A DNA stretch of 64,000 nt from Egbenema bharatensis (GTDB lineage: Bacteria > Cyanobacteriota > Cyanobacteriia > Elainellales > Elainellaceae), in contig NZ_CP182236.1 in NCBI RefSeq assembly GCF_048077055.1, forward strand, positions 6,696,001 to 6,760,000, written 5' to 3'. Below are positions 1 through 8,488 of the stretch, one piece after another. The position numbers and the translations under genes were made by a program. Each line of letters opens with the position of its first letter. Positions within the stretch are counted from its first letter, which is position 1. A model generated the notes under the pieces. It did not search any database. It was not told the origin of the DNA and saw only the letters and a program-made list of their open reading frames with translations.

Positions 1-812
1 GGAACGCTCTGGGTTTGCGCCTGAGTCCCTCAATGATGTGGTGGTAGTTGATACAGCGGGCGCGGCGTCGCGTGCCGCTTCCAGACCCCCGAATCCGTGG
101 AAGTTCCACCACCTGCTGCTGCCCCAGATAGCCCACCAATCGGTCATGGTAGAGTCGCAGGTTCAACTGCTGGCCAATCAAACGCGAGGGGACGCTGTAG
201 AGGACGCAGCGCACCGTGATGGTGCTGAAGCGACTGACCCGGGCGATGACCTCTTCGTAATCAGCAACGCGGTAGCGGGGCAGCGGCTGTAGATGCTGCT
301 TCTCCTCTTCGTACTTGACGCTGCACTTGCCGTTGAGCTTTGCCACCACCTGTCCAATAAAGTCCTGGTAAGCGGCCACCGATGGAAAGTCAACGCTCTC
401 ACGGAGATAGAGTTGCTGGATGAGGCGGCGCTTGAGGTGCCCGTGAGACGCCTCTATAGCCCCGTTCTCGTGTGCTACACCGGTGTTGTTGCGTGTCGGC
501 TGCATCTGATAATGCTCACACAGCTGGTCGTACAACTGGGTCAACGGCTTGTGGCGTTTGCCGGCCATGTTGCGGTAGGCCGCACTCAAACTATCGGTGC
601 GATGCAGCTTTGGTACTCCGCCACACGCCGCCAGCGCGTTCTGCAGCCCTTCGGATAGACCAATGAAGCTCTCGCCGCCCTGAATCACCTGCACGTACTG
701 CCAGCCACTGTAGGCTAAGCGGTAGTGGTAGAGAATATGCTCGAACGGCACTCCGGCTATCGTAATCGTCACCCCCTTGAGCTCCGTGAAGTCCGACAGA
801 CCCATCTCACCC

Positions 813-2293
813 CTGGAGTTTAGACTAATTGGGAAAGAAAAGCAGCCAAACCCGACGGTTTGGCTGCTTAATGGTCATGTTGCATCAATAATGATTGACC
901 ATGACTAATTTTGACCGCTTGAGGGCGTTTCGACATAAATCCTACATGCTGATTGGCAACGGCAAGGATGCTCTCTTCGACCTGATGGATGCCGTGCTAG
1001 TGAGCCGCAGTGTGTACTCCTTTGCCGAACTGTCGGTTGCCCCTGTCTTTCGACGCCAATGGCCGAGTTTGTATGAAGCCCTACAGGATAGCAACCCGCC
1101 TCGACTGGAGTGGATGGGGTTGTACCTGGAGCAAATGCCCCAGGACGAACGGGTTGTCTTAGCGGGAGACCACACGGCATGGTCAAGGTTACAGGCACAA
1201 ACCCTGCGAGAACGGACGTATGAACATCAAGCAACTCCGATGAGTGGAGCCAAACCGGTGACGTTGGGACAAGGATATAGTACGATTGCGTGGATTCCAG
1301 AGGAGCAGGGCAGTTGGGCATTACCGTTGCTGCATGAACGCATCACTAGCGCAGAGAGCCCCATTAGCAAGGCAATAGTGCAATTGCGTCAGGTGTGTGA
1401 GCAGTTCCAGGTTCGTCCCTTATCTTTGTGGGATGCCGAATATGGCTGTGCCCCATTCCTCAATGGTACGGCGGATATTGCTTGTGACAAGTTGATTCGG
1501 TTGCGTTCCAATCGAGTACTGTATGGACCACCGCCTGTTTATAGCGGAACGGGTCGTCCTCGGCAGTATGGGGAGAAGTTCAAACTTAACGATGCCACCA
1601 CCTGGTGGTCATCTGATGCCGAACTCCAGGTAGAAGAGTCCCGGTGGGGACGATTACACGTGCGGATGTGGTCATCAATGCGACTGCGACGCGTTGCCAA
1701 CCAGACGATCTGGTTAATTCAACTGCAACGCCTCCATGACTCTGCCCTCCACCCCGCCAAACCTTTGTGGCTAATTTGGGTGGGACAAGCACCACCCGAC
1801 TTAGAGACGGTGTGGCAACAGTATTTCCGTCGCTTTGCCATTGACCACTGGTATCGCTTCGCTAAGCAACGATTGCACTGGACGTTACCCCAGTTGGCAA
1901 CGCCCGAACAATCCGAACGCTGGAGCGATCTGATGCCCTTGCTCACCTGGCAGTTGTGGTTGGCTCGTTGCCACGTCCAGGACTCCCCCCTGCCCTGGCA
2001 AAAGTCATCTGCTAAGCTATCTCCGGGACGAACCGCAAATGCCTTTGCCTCTGTTTTAGCGTTGATTGGCACACCTGCCCCCCCGCCCAAACCACGCGGA
2101 AAGTCACCGGGGTGGACTCCAGGGCAACCCCGTTCCCGCCGTATTCGCTATCCAACGGTCAAAAAGCGCTTCACCAGACCCAAGAAGGTGGCGAACAAGA
2201 CCGCTTAACCACTAAATTTTTCCCAATCTTCAGTCTCGCTCAATCCAGATAAGGGGGTTGGGCTATTTCTGCTGTGATTAGTCTAAACTCCAG
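813..2293 (+). mobile_element. Insertion sequence, 1481 bp, with 17-bp perfect inverted ends
   Basis: A complete insertion sequence inside istA. The ends are perfect 17-bp inverted repeats, CTGGAGTTTAGACTAAT at 813-829 and its reverse complement at 2277-2293. They are flanked by a 6-bp direct duplication TCACCC (807-812 and 2294-2299). It carries one transposase gene. The intact ends, duplication and open frame indicate a recent insertion that may still be mobile. Confidence 0.93.
901..2208 (+). CDS. DDE transposase (IS4/IS701-like superfamily)
   Basis: Transposase of the 1481-bp element, 435 residues from ATG 901; an in-frame TTG at 895 would add two residues. It resembles the large cyanobacterial DDE family that begins MTNFDRLRAFR and is IS4/IS701-like (I believe NF041680, not checked). 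The first two catalytic acids are plausible in AGDHTAW (about residue 90) and WDAEYG (about 178). The third position falls in FAIDHWYRFAKQRL, where Asp stands where most relatives of this fold have Glu. The C terminus is basic and proline-rich. The exact IS family is uncertain; the transposase role is well supported by the flanking inverted repeats. Confidence 0.88.
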   Translation: MTNFDRLRAFRHKSYMLIGNGKDALFDLMDAVLVSRSVYSFAELSVAPVFRRQWPSLYEALQDSNPPRLEWMGLYLEQMPQDERVVLAGDHTAWSRLQAQTLRERTYEHQATPMSGAKPVTLGQGYSTIAWIPEEQGSWALPLLHERITSAESPISKAIVQLRQVCEQFQVRPLSLWDAEYGCAPFLNGTADIACDKLIRLRSNRVLYGPPPVYSGTGRPRQYGEKFKLNDATTWWSSDAELQVEESRWGRLHVRMWSSMRLRRVANQTIWLIQLQRLHDSALHPAKPLWLIWVGQAPPDLETVWQQYFRRFAIDHWYRFAKQRLHWTLPQLATPEQSERWSDLMPLLTWQLWLARCHVQDSPLPWQKSSAKLSPGRTANAFASVLALIGTPAPPPKPRGKSPGWTPGQPRSRRIRYPTVKKRFTRPKKVANKTA

Positions 2294-2870
2294 TCACCCG
2301 GCGTGTGGCGAATCTCAAACATCACTTCTTTCGGGTCGCCGTGCAGCGCCTTCCAGGTCTGTACCCGCCGCTGCACGGTTCTCAAGGTTGACTCATACTC
2401 CCCAGGGTAGCGCTCTACCAGGTACTCATACAGTGTCGTCGCTTCCAAGCGTGGTTCTCGTTTGAGCATCGGCTCGAGTTCCTGCTCCCATACTCCAGAG
2501 AGGGGGTCTGAGCGTCTGCGCCAGTGGCGCTCTTCGGGCAGACGCTCTGTGCGTTCTCCACGTTCAATTCGTCGGCCGCTGCGCTCACAGCATCCAGCGA
2601 TCTTCGCCGATTGCACCTGCGTGCAGCCTTCCTCTCGTGCTCGCATATACACCTGAACTTGGTAGGGTTGTAGCATCGGCACTAGCTCTCGTTCTGCGTT
2701 CAATACAGAAATGATCTAGTGCTTTTCTATGGTTGCGACGACTTCTATCTAGTTGTCGCTGGTCTTAGGTGCGATCTCTCACGGGTCTACGATCTCAAAA
2801 CTGAGCCAGTGCGATTTGCTCACCGGTCAAATAGTCGTCGTTCTCATCTATTTGGTATTGTCGTCCAACA

Positions 2871-3395
2871 GACCACAATCGCATCAAAGTAGACAATCGG
2901 GTAGAGCGCATCAAGCGGTCGATTTTGCCAGAGTTTGCGTTCCGCTTCGACCGCATCAGTGATGTTGGAAATCAGTCCAGTCGATACCTCCACTCCATAG
3001 AGGTCTTGCAATTGAGCTTGAATATCACGAGGACTCATGCCTCGGGCATACAGGCTGAGAATCTTGTCATCAAACCCGTTAAAGCGAGTTTGTCCCTTCT
3101 TGACGATGATGGGCTCAAATTCACTGTGACGGTCACGGGGAACCGCGATCTCAGCTTGTCCAAACTCGCCCTTGATTGTCTTCTTGCTGTGCCCGTTGCG
3201 ACGATTGCGAGCCGTTTTGCCCTCACTGGCTGGTTCAGAGGATTGTTCCTCCAGATGCGTTTTCATCTCTGCATTCAAACACCGCTCTACCAAGGCTGCC
3301 GTCAATTGTTTGACAATGCCCTCGTTGCCTAGGAGGTCTTCCGGGTTCTCGTAGCCTTGGAGCAGTTCATCGAGTAATTCAGGTCGAAAAGTCAT
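2871..3395 (-). pseudogene. IS256-family transposase, 3' truncated
   Basis: N-terminal part of a Mutator/IS256-type transposase, starting at ATG 3395 (MTFRPELLDELLQGYENPEDLL). It contains the family core GEFGQAEIAVPRDRHSEFEP, the DDKILSLYARGMSPRDIQ block and the first catalytic Asp in YPIVYFDAIVV. Family similarity stops at DAIVV (2871), exactly where the IS21-type end begins, and only a few foreign residues follow before a stop. The remaining C-terminal half should lie beyond the far side of the IS21 element, outside this window. Inactive. Confidence 0.88.
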
Positions 3396-3440
3396 AGGGT
3401 TGTGTCTCAAGTTCTATAGTTCATTAGATCTTGTTTTATT

Positions 3441-3467
3441 CTCTGACACAATCTAATTTACAATCCC
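3441..3467 (-). repeat. IS256-element terminal region
   Basis: The minus strand reads AGATTGTGTCAGAGA at 3455-3441, about 50 bp upstream of the IS256-type transposase start. This resembles the (G)AnnnTGTGTCA core of IS256-family inverted ends. Just outside it the IS1595-type reading frame stops matching its family, so the element boundary is close to 3467. The other end is not in the window. Confidence 0.6.
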
Positions 3468-4261
3468 CAGCAACGACCAAAACCCTTCCATTGTGTTGAC
3501 ATGGATTTCATAGAATCCATCGCCATCCTCATCGCGGGCATACTCCCCACTCCCATGACACACGGTTTTATGCTCATAGCCCCAGCATGTCAACCCATTG
3601 TAAATGCCATACTCATCTGTATAAATCTGGCTTCCAGGAGCGACCGTTGCTTGGATGAGGGGTTTAATCGTCTCTTGCTGGACATTTTCCAGCATCCGAA
3701 TCACCACCAAGCCGTGACGTTGGATCATGCCGAAAATCGGCGGCTTTTCTTGGGCAAGCGTCCCCCGTCCCCGAATCCCTTTGAGCTTATGGCGCCGTCC
3801 TTTGCGCCCCTTTTTTTGACTTCATGGGGTTGGCCTTTATGCCCCGCTGTCAGATACACTTCGTCGAATTCGACCTCTCCACTTAAGTGCACCTCCGGCT
3901 TGTTGTCCACAATGCCTTGACGCAGTTGCATCGTCATCTGGTAAATATCGTCCTTGTCCAGGGCTAACTCGGTGGCAATTTGTTCACTCGATAGGTTCAG
4001 TCCCATCAAATACAAGCAGCCAATCCACTTTTGCAAGGGTTGATGATGCCCTGCAAAAATCGTATCGCTCAGGTCGTCGAAATGGGCTTTACAGGATTTG
4101 CAGCAGTAACGTTGTCGCTGAGGTTGAGTTTCATCGCGGCCATTTTTGACCACCTGCTCACTCTGACAGCGAGGGCATCTCACCCCTTCAGTCCAACGAG
4201 TTTGGCGAATCAGTTGATAGCATTTGGCATCGTCAATCAGAGTACTCAAGTTGATACTCAT
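3468..4261 (-). pseudogene. IS1595-family (ISXO2-like) transposase, frameshifted and truncated
   Basis: Starts at ATG 4261 with MSINLSTLIDDAKCYQLI. It has an N-terminal zinc ribbon (CPRC...CCKSC) and then the ISXO2-like core (GEVEFDEVYLTAGHKG). The frame breaks near 3815 in an A7G4 run: the first frame ends in nonsense at 3725, and a second frame resumes KGRKGRRHKLKGIRGRGTLAQEKPPIFG and continues to NTMEGFWSLL at about 3470. There the IS256-type end cuts it. The missing tail normally carries the last conserved block. Both lesions make it inactive. Confidence 0.85.
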
Positions 4262-4333
4262 CGCACCTAACCCCTACAATGCTTCTGCTATCCTAACAGC
4301 AGCTTCCCCTACACCTCCATCTCCCTGAAACAC

Positions 4334-4554
4334 CTATTGAGCCTAGAATTAATTACAACGATTGTGACGTATCGATTTGAGAACTTGAGTCGTCGGGAGA
4401 TAGAAGCAATGTTAGACATTACGCTAAAGGAAACGAGGGTTTACCGGGAAATTAAGGAAGAAGGGCGAGAAGAAGGGCGAGAAGAAGGGGAGCGATCGCT
4501 CATTCTGCGTCAATTGAAGCGACGGGTGGGAGAATTACCCCAGGAAGCTAGATT
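4334..4554 (+). pseudogene. C-terminal remnant of an Rpn/DUF2887-like nuclease gene
   Basis: About 74 codons reading ELITTIVTYRFENLSRREIEAMLDI...TRVYREIKEEGREEGREEGERSLILRQLKRRVGELP. This is the C-terminal segment of cyanobacterial PD-(D/E)XK proteins of the Rpn/DUF2887 group, including the typical EGREEGREEG repeat. The nuclease core is missing upstream, where IS1595-type sequence lies, and the tail is cut at 4555 by the ISH3-like element. A full-length relative of the general type is at 45271-46251. Confidence 0.7.
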
Positions 4555-5792
4555 CAGTAGATCGCAAATTCTCTAGGAAAGGGGTAGGGTCAGGCTAAAC
4601 GCATTAAAACAAAGCCATGACGATCTACCCAAGTTCATTATCGCCTGCTCCAGCTTTGACGGATGAAGCGACGTTGGAGGTAGCCCTCGACTGCCTATTG
4701 GAACACTTATCCCTGGACATGCAAGGTGGATACACACTCCAAGATCTGTTTGAGATTTTGCTACGGGCCGCCAGTCGCAGCGATAGCATTGAACACACAA
4801 CACAACGATTGGAGGGCGTACCCAGTGGCAATGGCATTCGCTATCATCTCGATAAGTTAGACGATATCACAACTCTGGAATCTCAACTCAATGCCGCTCT
4901 GCAAAGCCGCATCCCCCCAAAAATTCGTAAGGGCAAGCATCGTATTGCCATTGACCTCCATCTGATTCCCTATTACGGCAGTGTGAACGTCGCCACTGAG
5001 CCTTACATCTACCGCTCTCAAGCTAAGGCAGGCACGACTTCGTTCTTTGCCTATGCCACCGTCTATGTGATTTGTCGTAACAAACGGGTTACTTTGGGTA
5101 TTCATGCCGTGCATCGGCATGAAACATTGGTTGCAACCATCACTTATTTATTAGCCATGCTGACTCCCTTACGAGTCCGCGTCAAACGGCTTTATCTTGA
5201 CCGTGGGTTCTATAGTGTACCAGTCATTCGTTGGCTCAAAGCTCTCAATATTCCGTTTCTCATGCCTGCGGTAATTCGAGGCAAACGTGGAGGTACTCGC
5301 CAGTTGTTGATTGGGCGCAAAAGTTATGCCACCCGTTATACCCTCAACAGCCCTCAATATGGTTCAGTTACCTGTCAGATGCGGGTGATTTGCAGCTATT
5401 ACAAAGGGTTCAAAGGGAAACATGGTATCCAATACACCCTATACGTGCTGCATCGTGTGAGGGTTGCTTTGGAGCAGATGCATCAGCATTACAAAGACCG
5501 TTTCGGTATCGAGACCAGCTACAGGATGAAAAATGGGTGCCGTATCCGCACCACGAGCAAGAATCCAGTCACCCGTTTGCTGTTTGTGGCTCTGGCGTTT
5601 ATTTTGGTCAATCTCTGGGTGTATTTGCTCTGGTTCTTTGTGAGCCGTACTCAACGAGGAGGACGGGTCGTTTACCGAGAACTCTTTAGTCTCAAGACCA
5701 TGTTGGAGTTTCTCTCTCAGGCTGTCGAGCGACATTTCCCAGTCATCACAGCCATCTATTTACCCTCTCTAGAATGAATTTGCGATCTACTG
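4555..5792 (+). mobile_element. ISH3-like insertion sequence, copy 1 (1238 bp)
   Basis: Bounded by 17-bp perfect inverted ends: CAGTAGATCGCAAATTC at 4555-4571 and its complement at 5776-5792. It encodes one intact transposase. The flanks do not show a convincing duplication (GATT before, AGGT after), unlike copy 2 at 35498. Deletion or recombination next to the element may have removed one side. Confidence 0.9.
4617..5777 (+). CDS. ISH3-family transposase
   Basis: Intact 386-residue DDE transposase of the ISH3 group, starting at ATG 4617. The likely catalytic residues are Asp in AIDLHLIPYYG (about residue 113), Asp in RLYLDRGFYS (about 197) and Glu in RFGIETSYRMK (about 300). The C-terminal region is hydrophobic (LLFVALAFILVNLWVYLLWFF), as in other members. 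It aligns end to end, by eye, with the 386-residue transposase at 35514-36674, but with many substitutions, so the two are related elements and not a recent duplicate pair. Confidence 0.9.
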   Translation: MTIYPSSLSPAPALTDEATLEVALDCLLEHLSLDMQGGYTLQDLFEILLRAASRSDSIEHTTQRLEGVPSGNGIRYHLDKLDDITTLESQLNAALQSRIPPKIRKGKHRIAIDLHLIPYYGSVNVATEPYIYRSQAKAGTTSFFAYATVYVICRNKRVTLGIHAVHRHETLVATITYLLAMLTPLRVRVKRLYLDRGFYSVPVIRWLKALNIPFLMPAVIRGKRGGTRQLLIGRKSYATRYTLNSPQYGSVTCQMRVICSYYKGFKGKHGIQYTLYVLHRVRVALEQMHQHYKDRFGIETSYRMKNGCRIRTTSKNPVTRLLFVALAFILVNLWVYLLWFFVSRTQRGGRVVYRELFSLKTMLEFLSQAVERHFPVITAIYLPSLE

Positions 5793-6418
5793 AGGTTATC
5801 TGGCGTTAACGCTCGTTGTTAAGCGGCAATTGCTGTTGTTCATATATAGCTGACTATACCGATGCTGTCTATCACAAATCAACGAACGCTTTTAGATTGT
5901 CATTAGTAGGAGGAACACAACGAATGGCGGTCTCAACTTTCTGGTCGCCTGTCTTTCGGGTGCTTGGTTGGAATACCCGCTCGACTGGGGAAGAAACAGG
6001 TGCCCCTTTGCTGGCAGGCAATGCTCAGTTTGCCAATCTTTCCGGTCGGCTTTTAGGCGCACATGTGGTCCATGCTGGACTGATTGTGCTGGCGGCATTT
6101 TCCATATCGTTTCTCGTCCCCTGGAATGGGCCAGGCAGCGGCTCATCTGGTCGGGGGAAGCTTACCTGTCCTACAGTTTGGCTACTTTAGCCCTGGTTGG
6201 TTTCAGTGTCGCTTGCTTTGTTTCAGTCAACGAAATTGTCTATCCTTCCGTGTTTTATGGATTTGTCGGTAGCGCTGTCCGATCGTCCCTTGCCAGTGTT
6301 CATGCGGCGTTTGGTTTTCTGGCATTAGTGGGGCATCTCTGGCACGCTTATCGGGCCCGATCGGAAACGCAAGGAGTAACTTACAACACCTTCTTTGATT
6401 TCATGGCAAAGGATGTTT

Positions 6419-7173
6419 GGCGTTGCATAATTGAAAGATGATTTAGGGTAATCTGCAATGCAATGTCCAGAGTGTGGGGCTACTCATATCCGTAAAAACG
6501 GTAAGAGGAAAGGTAAGCAAAATCACATTTGTGTCGCTTGTGGTCGTCAGTTCATTGATACCTACGACCCGCATCGAGGGTACTCAGACGAGTTCAGACG
6601 CGAATGCATCAAGATGTATCTCAACGGCTCTGGGTTTCGAGCGATCGAACGGGTCAAAGGAGTACACCATACCACGGTCATTACCTGGGTGCAGCAGGTC
6701 GCAACGCGCCTGCCGGACGCCTATGCACCGGAAACGCCCCCCGAAGTTGGAGAACTCGACGAATTGGAAACCTTTGTCGGCTCAAAAAAAACAAGATTTG
6801 GCTATGGACAGCCGTTGACCACTTCAAAAAGGGAATTTTAGGCTGGGTTCTGGGTGACCATAGTGCTGAAACCTTTGTCCCACTCTGGCAGACTGTGGCG
6901 GACTGGAACTGCTATTTCTACGTCACTGATGGGTGGTCGGTGTATCCCGGTTTCATTCCCGATGGCGATCAGATTGTCAGCAAAACGTATATGACTCGAG
7001 TTGAAAGTGAGAACACTCGCTTGCGGCACTATCTGGCTCGACTGCATCGCAAAACGCTGTGCTACTCCAAAGCCGTAGAAATGCTGGCTCACTCTATTCG
7101 GTTGTTACTTCACTACCTCAGGTTTGACGATGTTCCAGTTCCTCCGAGGTTCATCTCTTGATTCAGCAACGCC
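6419..7173 (+). mobile_element. IS1-family element, 755 bp, with 8-bp target duplication
   Basis: The ends start GGCGTTGC on each side, with about 17 of 22 positions matching between the inverted ends (6419-6440 and 7152-7173). A perfect 8-bp duplication GGATGTTT lies at 6411-6418 and 7174-7181. Element length, end sequence and transposase type all fit IS1. Insertion is into the 3' part of the broken isiA paralogue. Confidence 0.93.
6458..7161 (+). CDS. IS1-family transposase in two overlapping frames (InsA/InsB')
   Basis: The first frame (ATG 6458 to 6841) has the IS1 zinc finger (CPECGATHIRKNGKRKGKQNHICVACGRQF) and the helix-turn-helix. The catalytic domain continues in the -1 frame from about 6790: NKIWLWTAVDHFKKGILGWVLGDHSAETF and onward to 7161. 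The frames meet at an A8C run (6784-6792) with the zero frame reading TCA AAA AAA ACA. This is an A AAA AAA-type slippery site like the A6C site used by classical IS1 to make InsAB'. Programmed -1 frameshifting is therefore the simplest reading, not decay. Catalytic Asp is in TDGWSVYPGF. Confidence 0.85.
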
Positions 7174-7249
7174 GGATGTTTTTGATCCAGCTCCAGCGAA
7201 TGCAATCAATTCAATGAGCTGAATAGCGATCGGATCTGGGTGGTGCTTG

Positions 7250-7292
7250 ATGATTGGTAATTGGTAATTGGTAATTGATGATTGGTCATTGA
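7250..7292. repeat. Short tandem repeat ATTGGTAATTG
   Basis: A run of ATTGGTAATTGGTAATTGG-type units followed by degenerate GATTGGTCATTG. It lies in the 210-bp gap between the broken isiA paralogue and the intact CP43-like gene. It resembles the short tandem repeats common between cyanobacterial genes. No terminator or clear promoter was seen in this gap. Confidence 0.7.
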
Positions 7293-7432
7293 GTGATGGT
7301 TATTGTCGTTAATTGTTTGCAGTTTACGAATGAAAGCTGACAAATAATAAATGACAGGTGACGAATGATAACTAACGATTCTATCGACTGGTTAGAACAA
7401 CAAATTGCAATATTTTGAGGAGAGTCTTGGTA

Positions 7433-8464
7433 ATGACAACTGCTGTTCAGACTGCTGAACAAATTCCCTGGAGAGCTGGAAATGCTCGTTCCGTGAATCT
7501 TTCCGGTCAGCTATTGGGTGCCCATGTTGCCCATGCAGGGTTGATTGTCCTTTGGGTTGGTGCAATCACTTTATTTGAGCTGGCCCGGTTGGATATCACA
7601 CGCCCCATGTATGAACAGGGATTGATTTTATTGCCCAACCTGGCTCGACTGGGATTAGGCGTGGGACAAGGGGGAGCGATCGTCGATACCTATCCCTACC
7701 ATGTGACGGGTGTACTTCATCTGATTAGCTCGGCGGTGCTGGGGGCAGGTGGATTATTTCATGTGTTTCGCGGCCCTGCCAAGTTGGAAGATCAATTTCC
7801 TTTCTTCGGCTACCGTTGGGATGATGCCAACAAGATGACCACGATTCTGGGAATTCACCTGGTTCTGCTGGGATTGGGAGCCTTGCTGCTGGTGGCAAAA
7901 GCGATGTTTTGGGGTGGATTGTATGATCCGGTGATCCAGAATGTGCGGCTGGTGACGGCTCCCACCCTGAATCCGTCGATCATTTTTGGCTATCTGGTGG
8001 GCGCAGGTGGAAAGTTCTGGATTGCCAGTGTCGATCGCCTGGAAGATGTTGTTGGTGGGCATATTTATGTCGGGTTGATGTGCATTCTCGGTGGAGTGTG
8101 GCATATTCGGACTCAACCTTTCCGATGGGCGAAGAACTTATTGGTTTGGTCAGGGGAAGCCTATTTGTCCTACAGCATTGGTGCGGTCAGTCTTATGGCA
8201 TTCATTGCCACGTTATTTGTCTCAGTCAATCCGATCGTCTTTCCAGTTGAATTTTTTGGCCCTACCCTGGCGTTAACCTTCGATCGCTTTCCGGTGTTTG
8301 TGAGTCCGGATGGTGCGCTCACTTCTCGCGTTTGGCTGGCCAATGCTCACTTCTGGTTAGGCTTCTTCTTCCTGCAAGGACATTTATTCCATGCCTTAAG
8401 AGCAGCAGGGTACAGCTTTGCAGCAGGAAAAGTCGTTGCATCCCCTCGCGGACAGGTGAGCTAA
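7433..8464 (+). CDS. CP43-like chlorophyll-binding antenna protein (IsiA/Pcb family)
   Basis: A 343-residue thylakoid-membrane chlorophyll a antenna protein of the IsiA/Pcb/CP43 family, with six predicted membrane helices. It opens with the family N terminus (WRAGNARSVNLSGQLLGAHVAHAGLIVLW) and keeps GYRWDDANKMTTILGIHLVLLG, LEDVVGGHIYVGLMCILGGVWHI and LVWSGEAYLSYS, whose histidines are likely chlorophyll ligands. It lacks CP43's large lumenal loop, as IsiA does. ATG 7433 is chosen because GAGGAGAG lies just upstream; a TTG at 7415 is in frame but poorer. It is followed after 24 bp by the PsaL-fused paralogue, so the two are probably cotranscribed. Which numbered isiA paralogue it is cannot be fixed from sequence reading alone. 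Confidence 0.93.
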   Translation: MTTAVQTAEQIPWRAGNARSVNLSGQLLGAHVAHAGLIVLWVGAITLFELARLDITRPMYEQGLILLPNLARLGLGVGQGGAIVDTYPYHVTGVLHLISSAVLGAGGLFHVFRGPAKLEDQFPFFGYRWDDANKMTTILGIHLVLLGLGALLLVAKAMFWGGLYDPVIQNVRLVTAPTLNPSIIFGYLVGAGGKFWIASVDRLEDVVGGHIYVGLMCILGGVWHIRTQPFRWAKNLLVWSGEAYLSYSIGAVSLMAFIATLFVSVNPIVFPVEFFGPTLALTFDRFPVFVSPDGALTSRVWLANAHFWLGFFFLQGHLFHALRAAGYSFAAGKVVASPRGQVS

Positions 8465-8488
8465 AGGTGAACTAAAGGTGAACTCAAT

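Larger units (their letters stand above)
1..2703 (-). pseudogene. istA: IS21 transposase IstA, split by an insertion
   Basis: IstA-type DDE transposase broken into two pieces by the element at 813-2293. The N-terminal piece (2703 to 2294, TTG start) has an HTH region and ends in a ...FEIRHTPG stretch. The C-terminal piece resumes at 812 with GEMGLSDFTELKG and reads open to position 1. Joined across the insertion, the protein is continuous (HTPG-EMGLSDF). The catalytic triad is visible: Asp in GLSDFTE, Asp in HRTDSLSAA and Glu in ENGAIEASHGHLKRR. Removing the inserted element and one TCACCC copy should restore the frame. The 3' end is outside the window. The gene is inactive as it stands. Confidence 0.85.
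1..2870 (-). mobile_element. IS21-family element, partial, itself interrupted
   Basis: An IS21-type element whose istA gene runs leftward off the window edge. Its istA-proximal end is placed at 2870, where the minus strand reads TGTTGGACGACAATACC immediately after IS256-type transposase sequence stops matching its family. Between 2704 and 2870 the motif GACGACAATA and related GACGACTATT and GCGACAACTA recur, as expected for the multiple binding repeats at IS21 ends. The element carries a second insertion sequence (813-2293). istB and the far end lie outside the window, so the target duplication cannot be tested. Confidence 0.75.
5924..7222 (+). pseudogene. CP43-like chlorophyll-binding protein (isiA paralogue), broken
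   Basis: A third CP43-like antenna gene, dead in two ways. It starts at ATG 5924 behind a GGAGG site and reads ...LLAGNAQFANLSGRLLGAHVVHAGLIVL. It then jumps, with a frame change at about 6092, to GGIFHIVSRPLEWARQRLIWSGEAYLSYS. About 170 codons of the six-helix core are gone, judged against the two intact neighbours. The tail is split by the IS1-type element at 6419-7173. Deleting that element and one 8-bp duplication gives a continuous end, FMAKDVFDPAPANAINSMS, with a stop at 7222. It heads the series of CP43-like genes that continues at 7433 and 8489. Confidence 0.88.

Noticed and set aside
178..402. Serine-rich minus-strand frame near the left edge
   Set aside because: It is an out-of-frame shadow of istA; the true istA frame runs through with conserved DDE motifs.
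3725..3820. A7G4 run as programmed frameshift in the IS1595-type transposase
   Set aside because: The zero frame reads GTC AAA AAA AGG, so slipping back one base would give a poor CAA pairing. The gene is also truncated by IS256, so ordinary decay is simpler.
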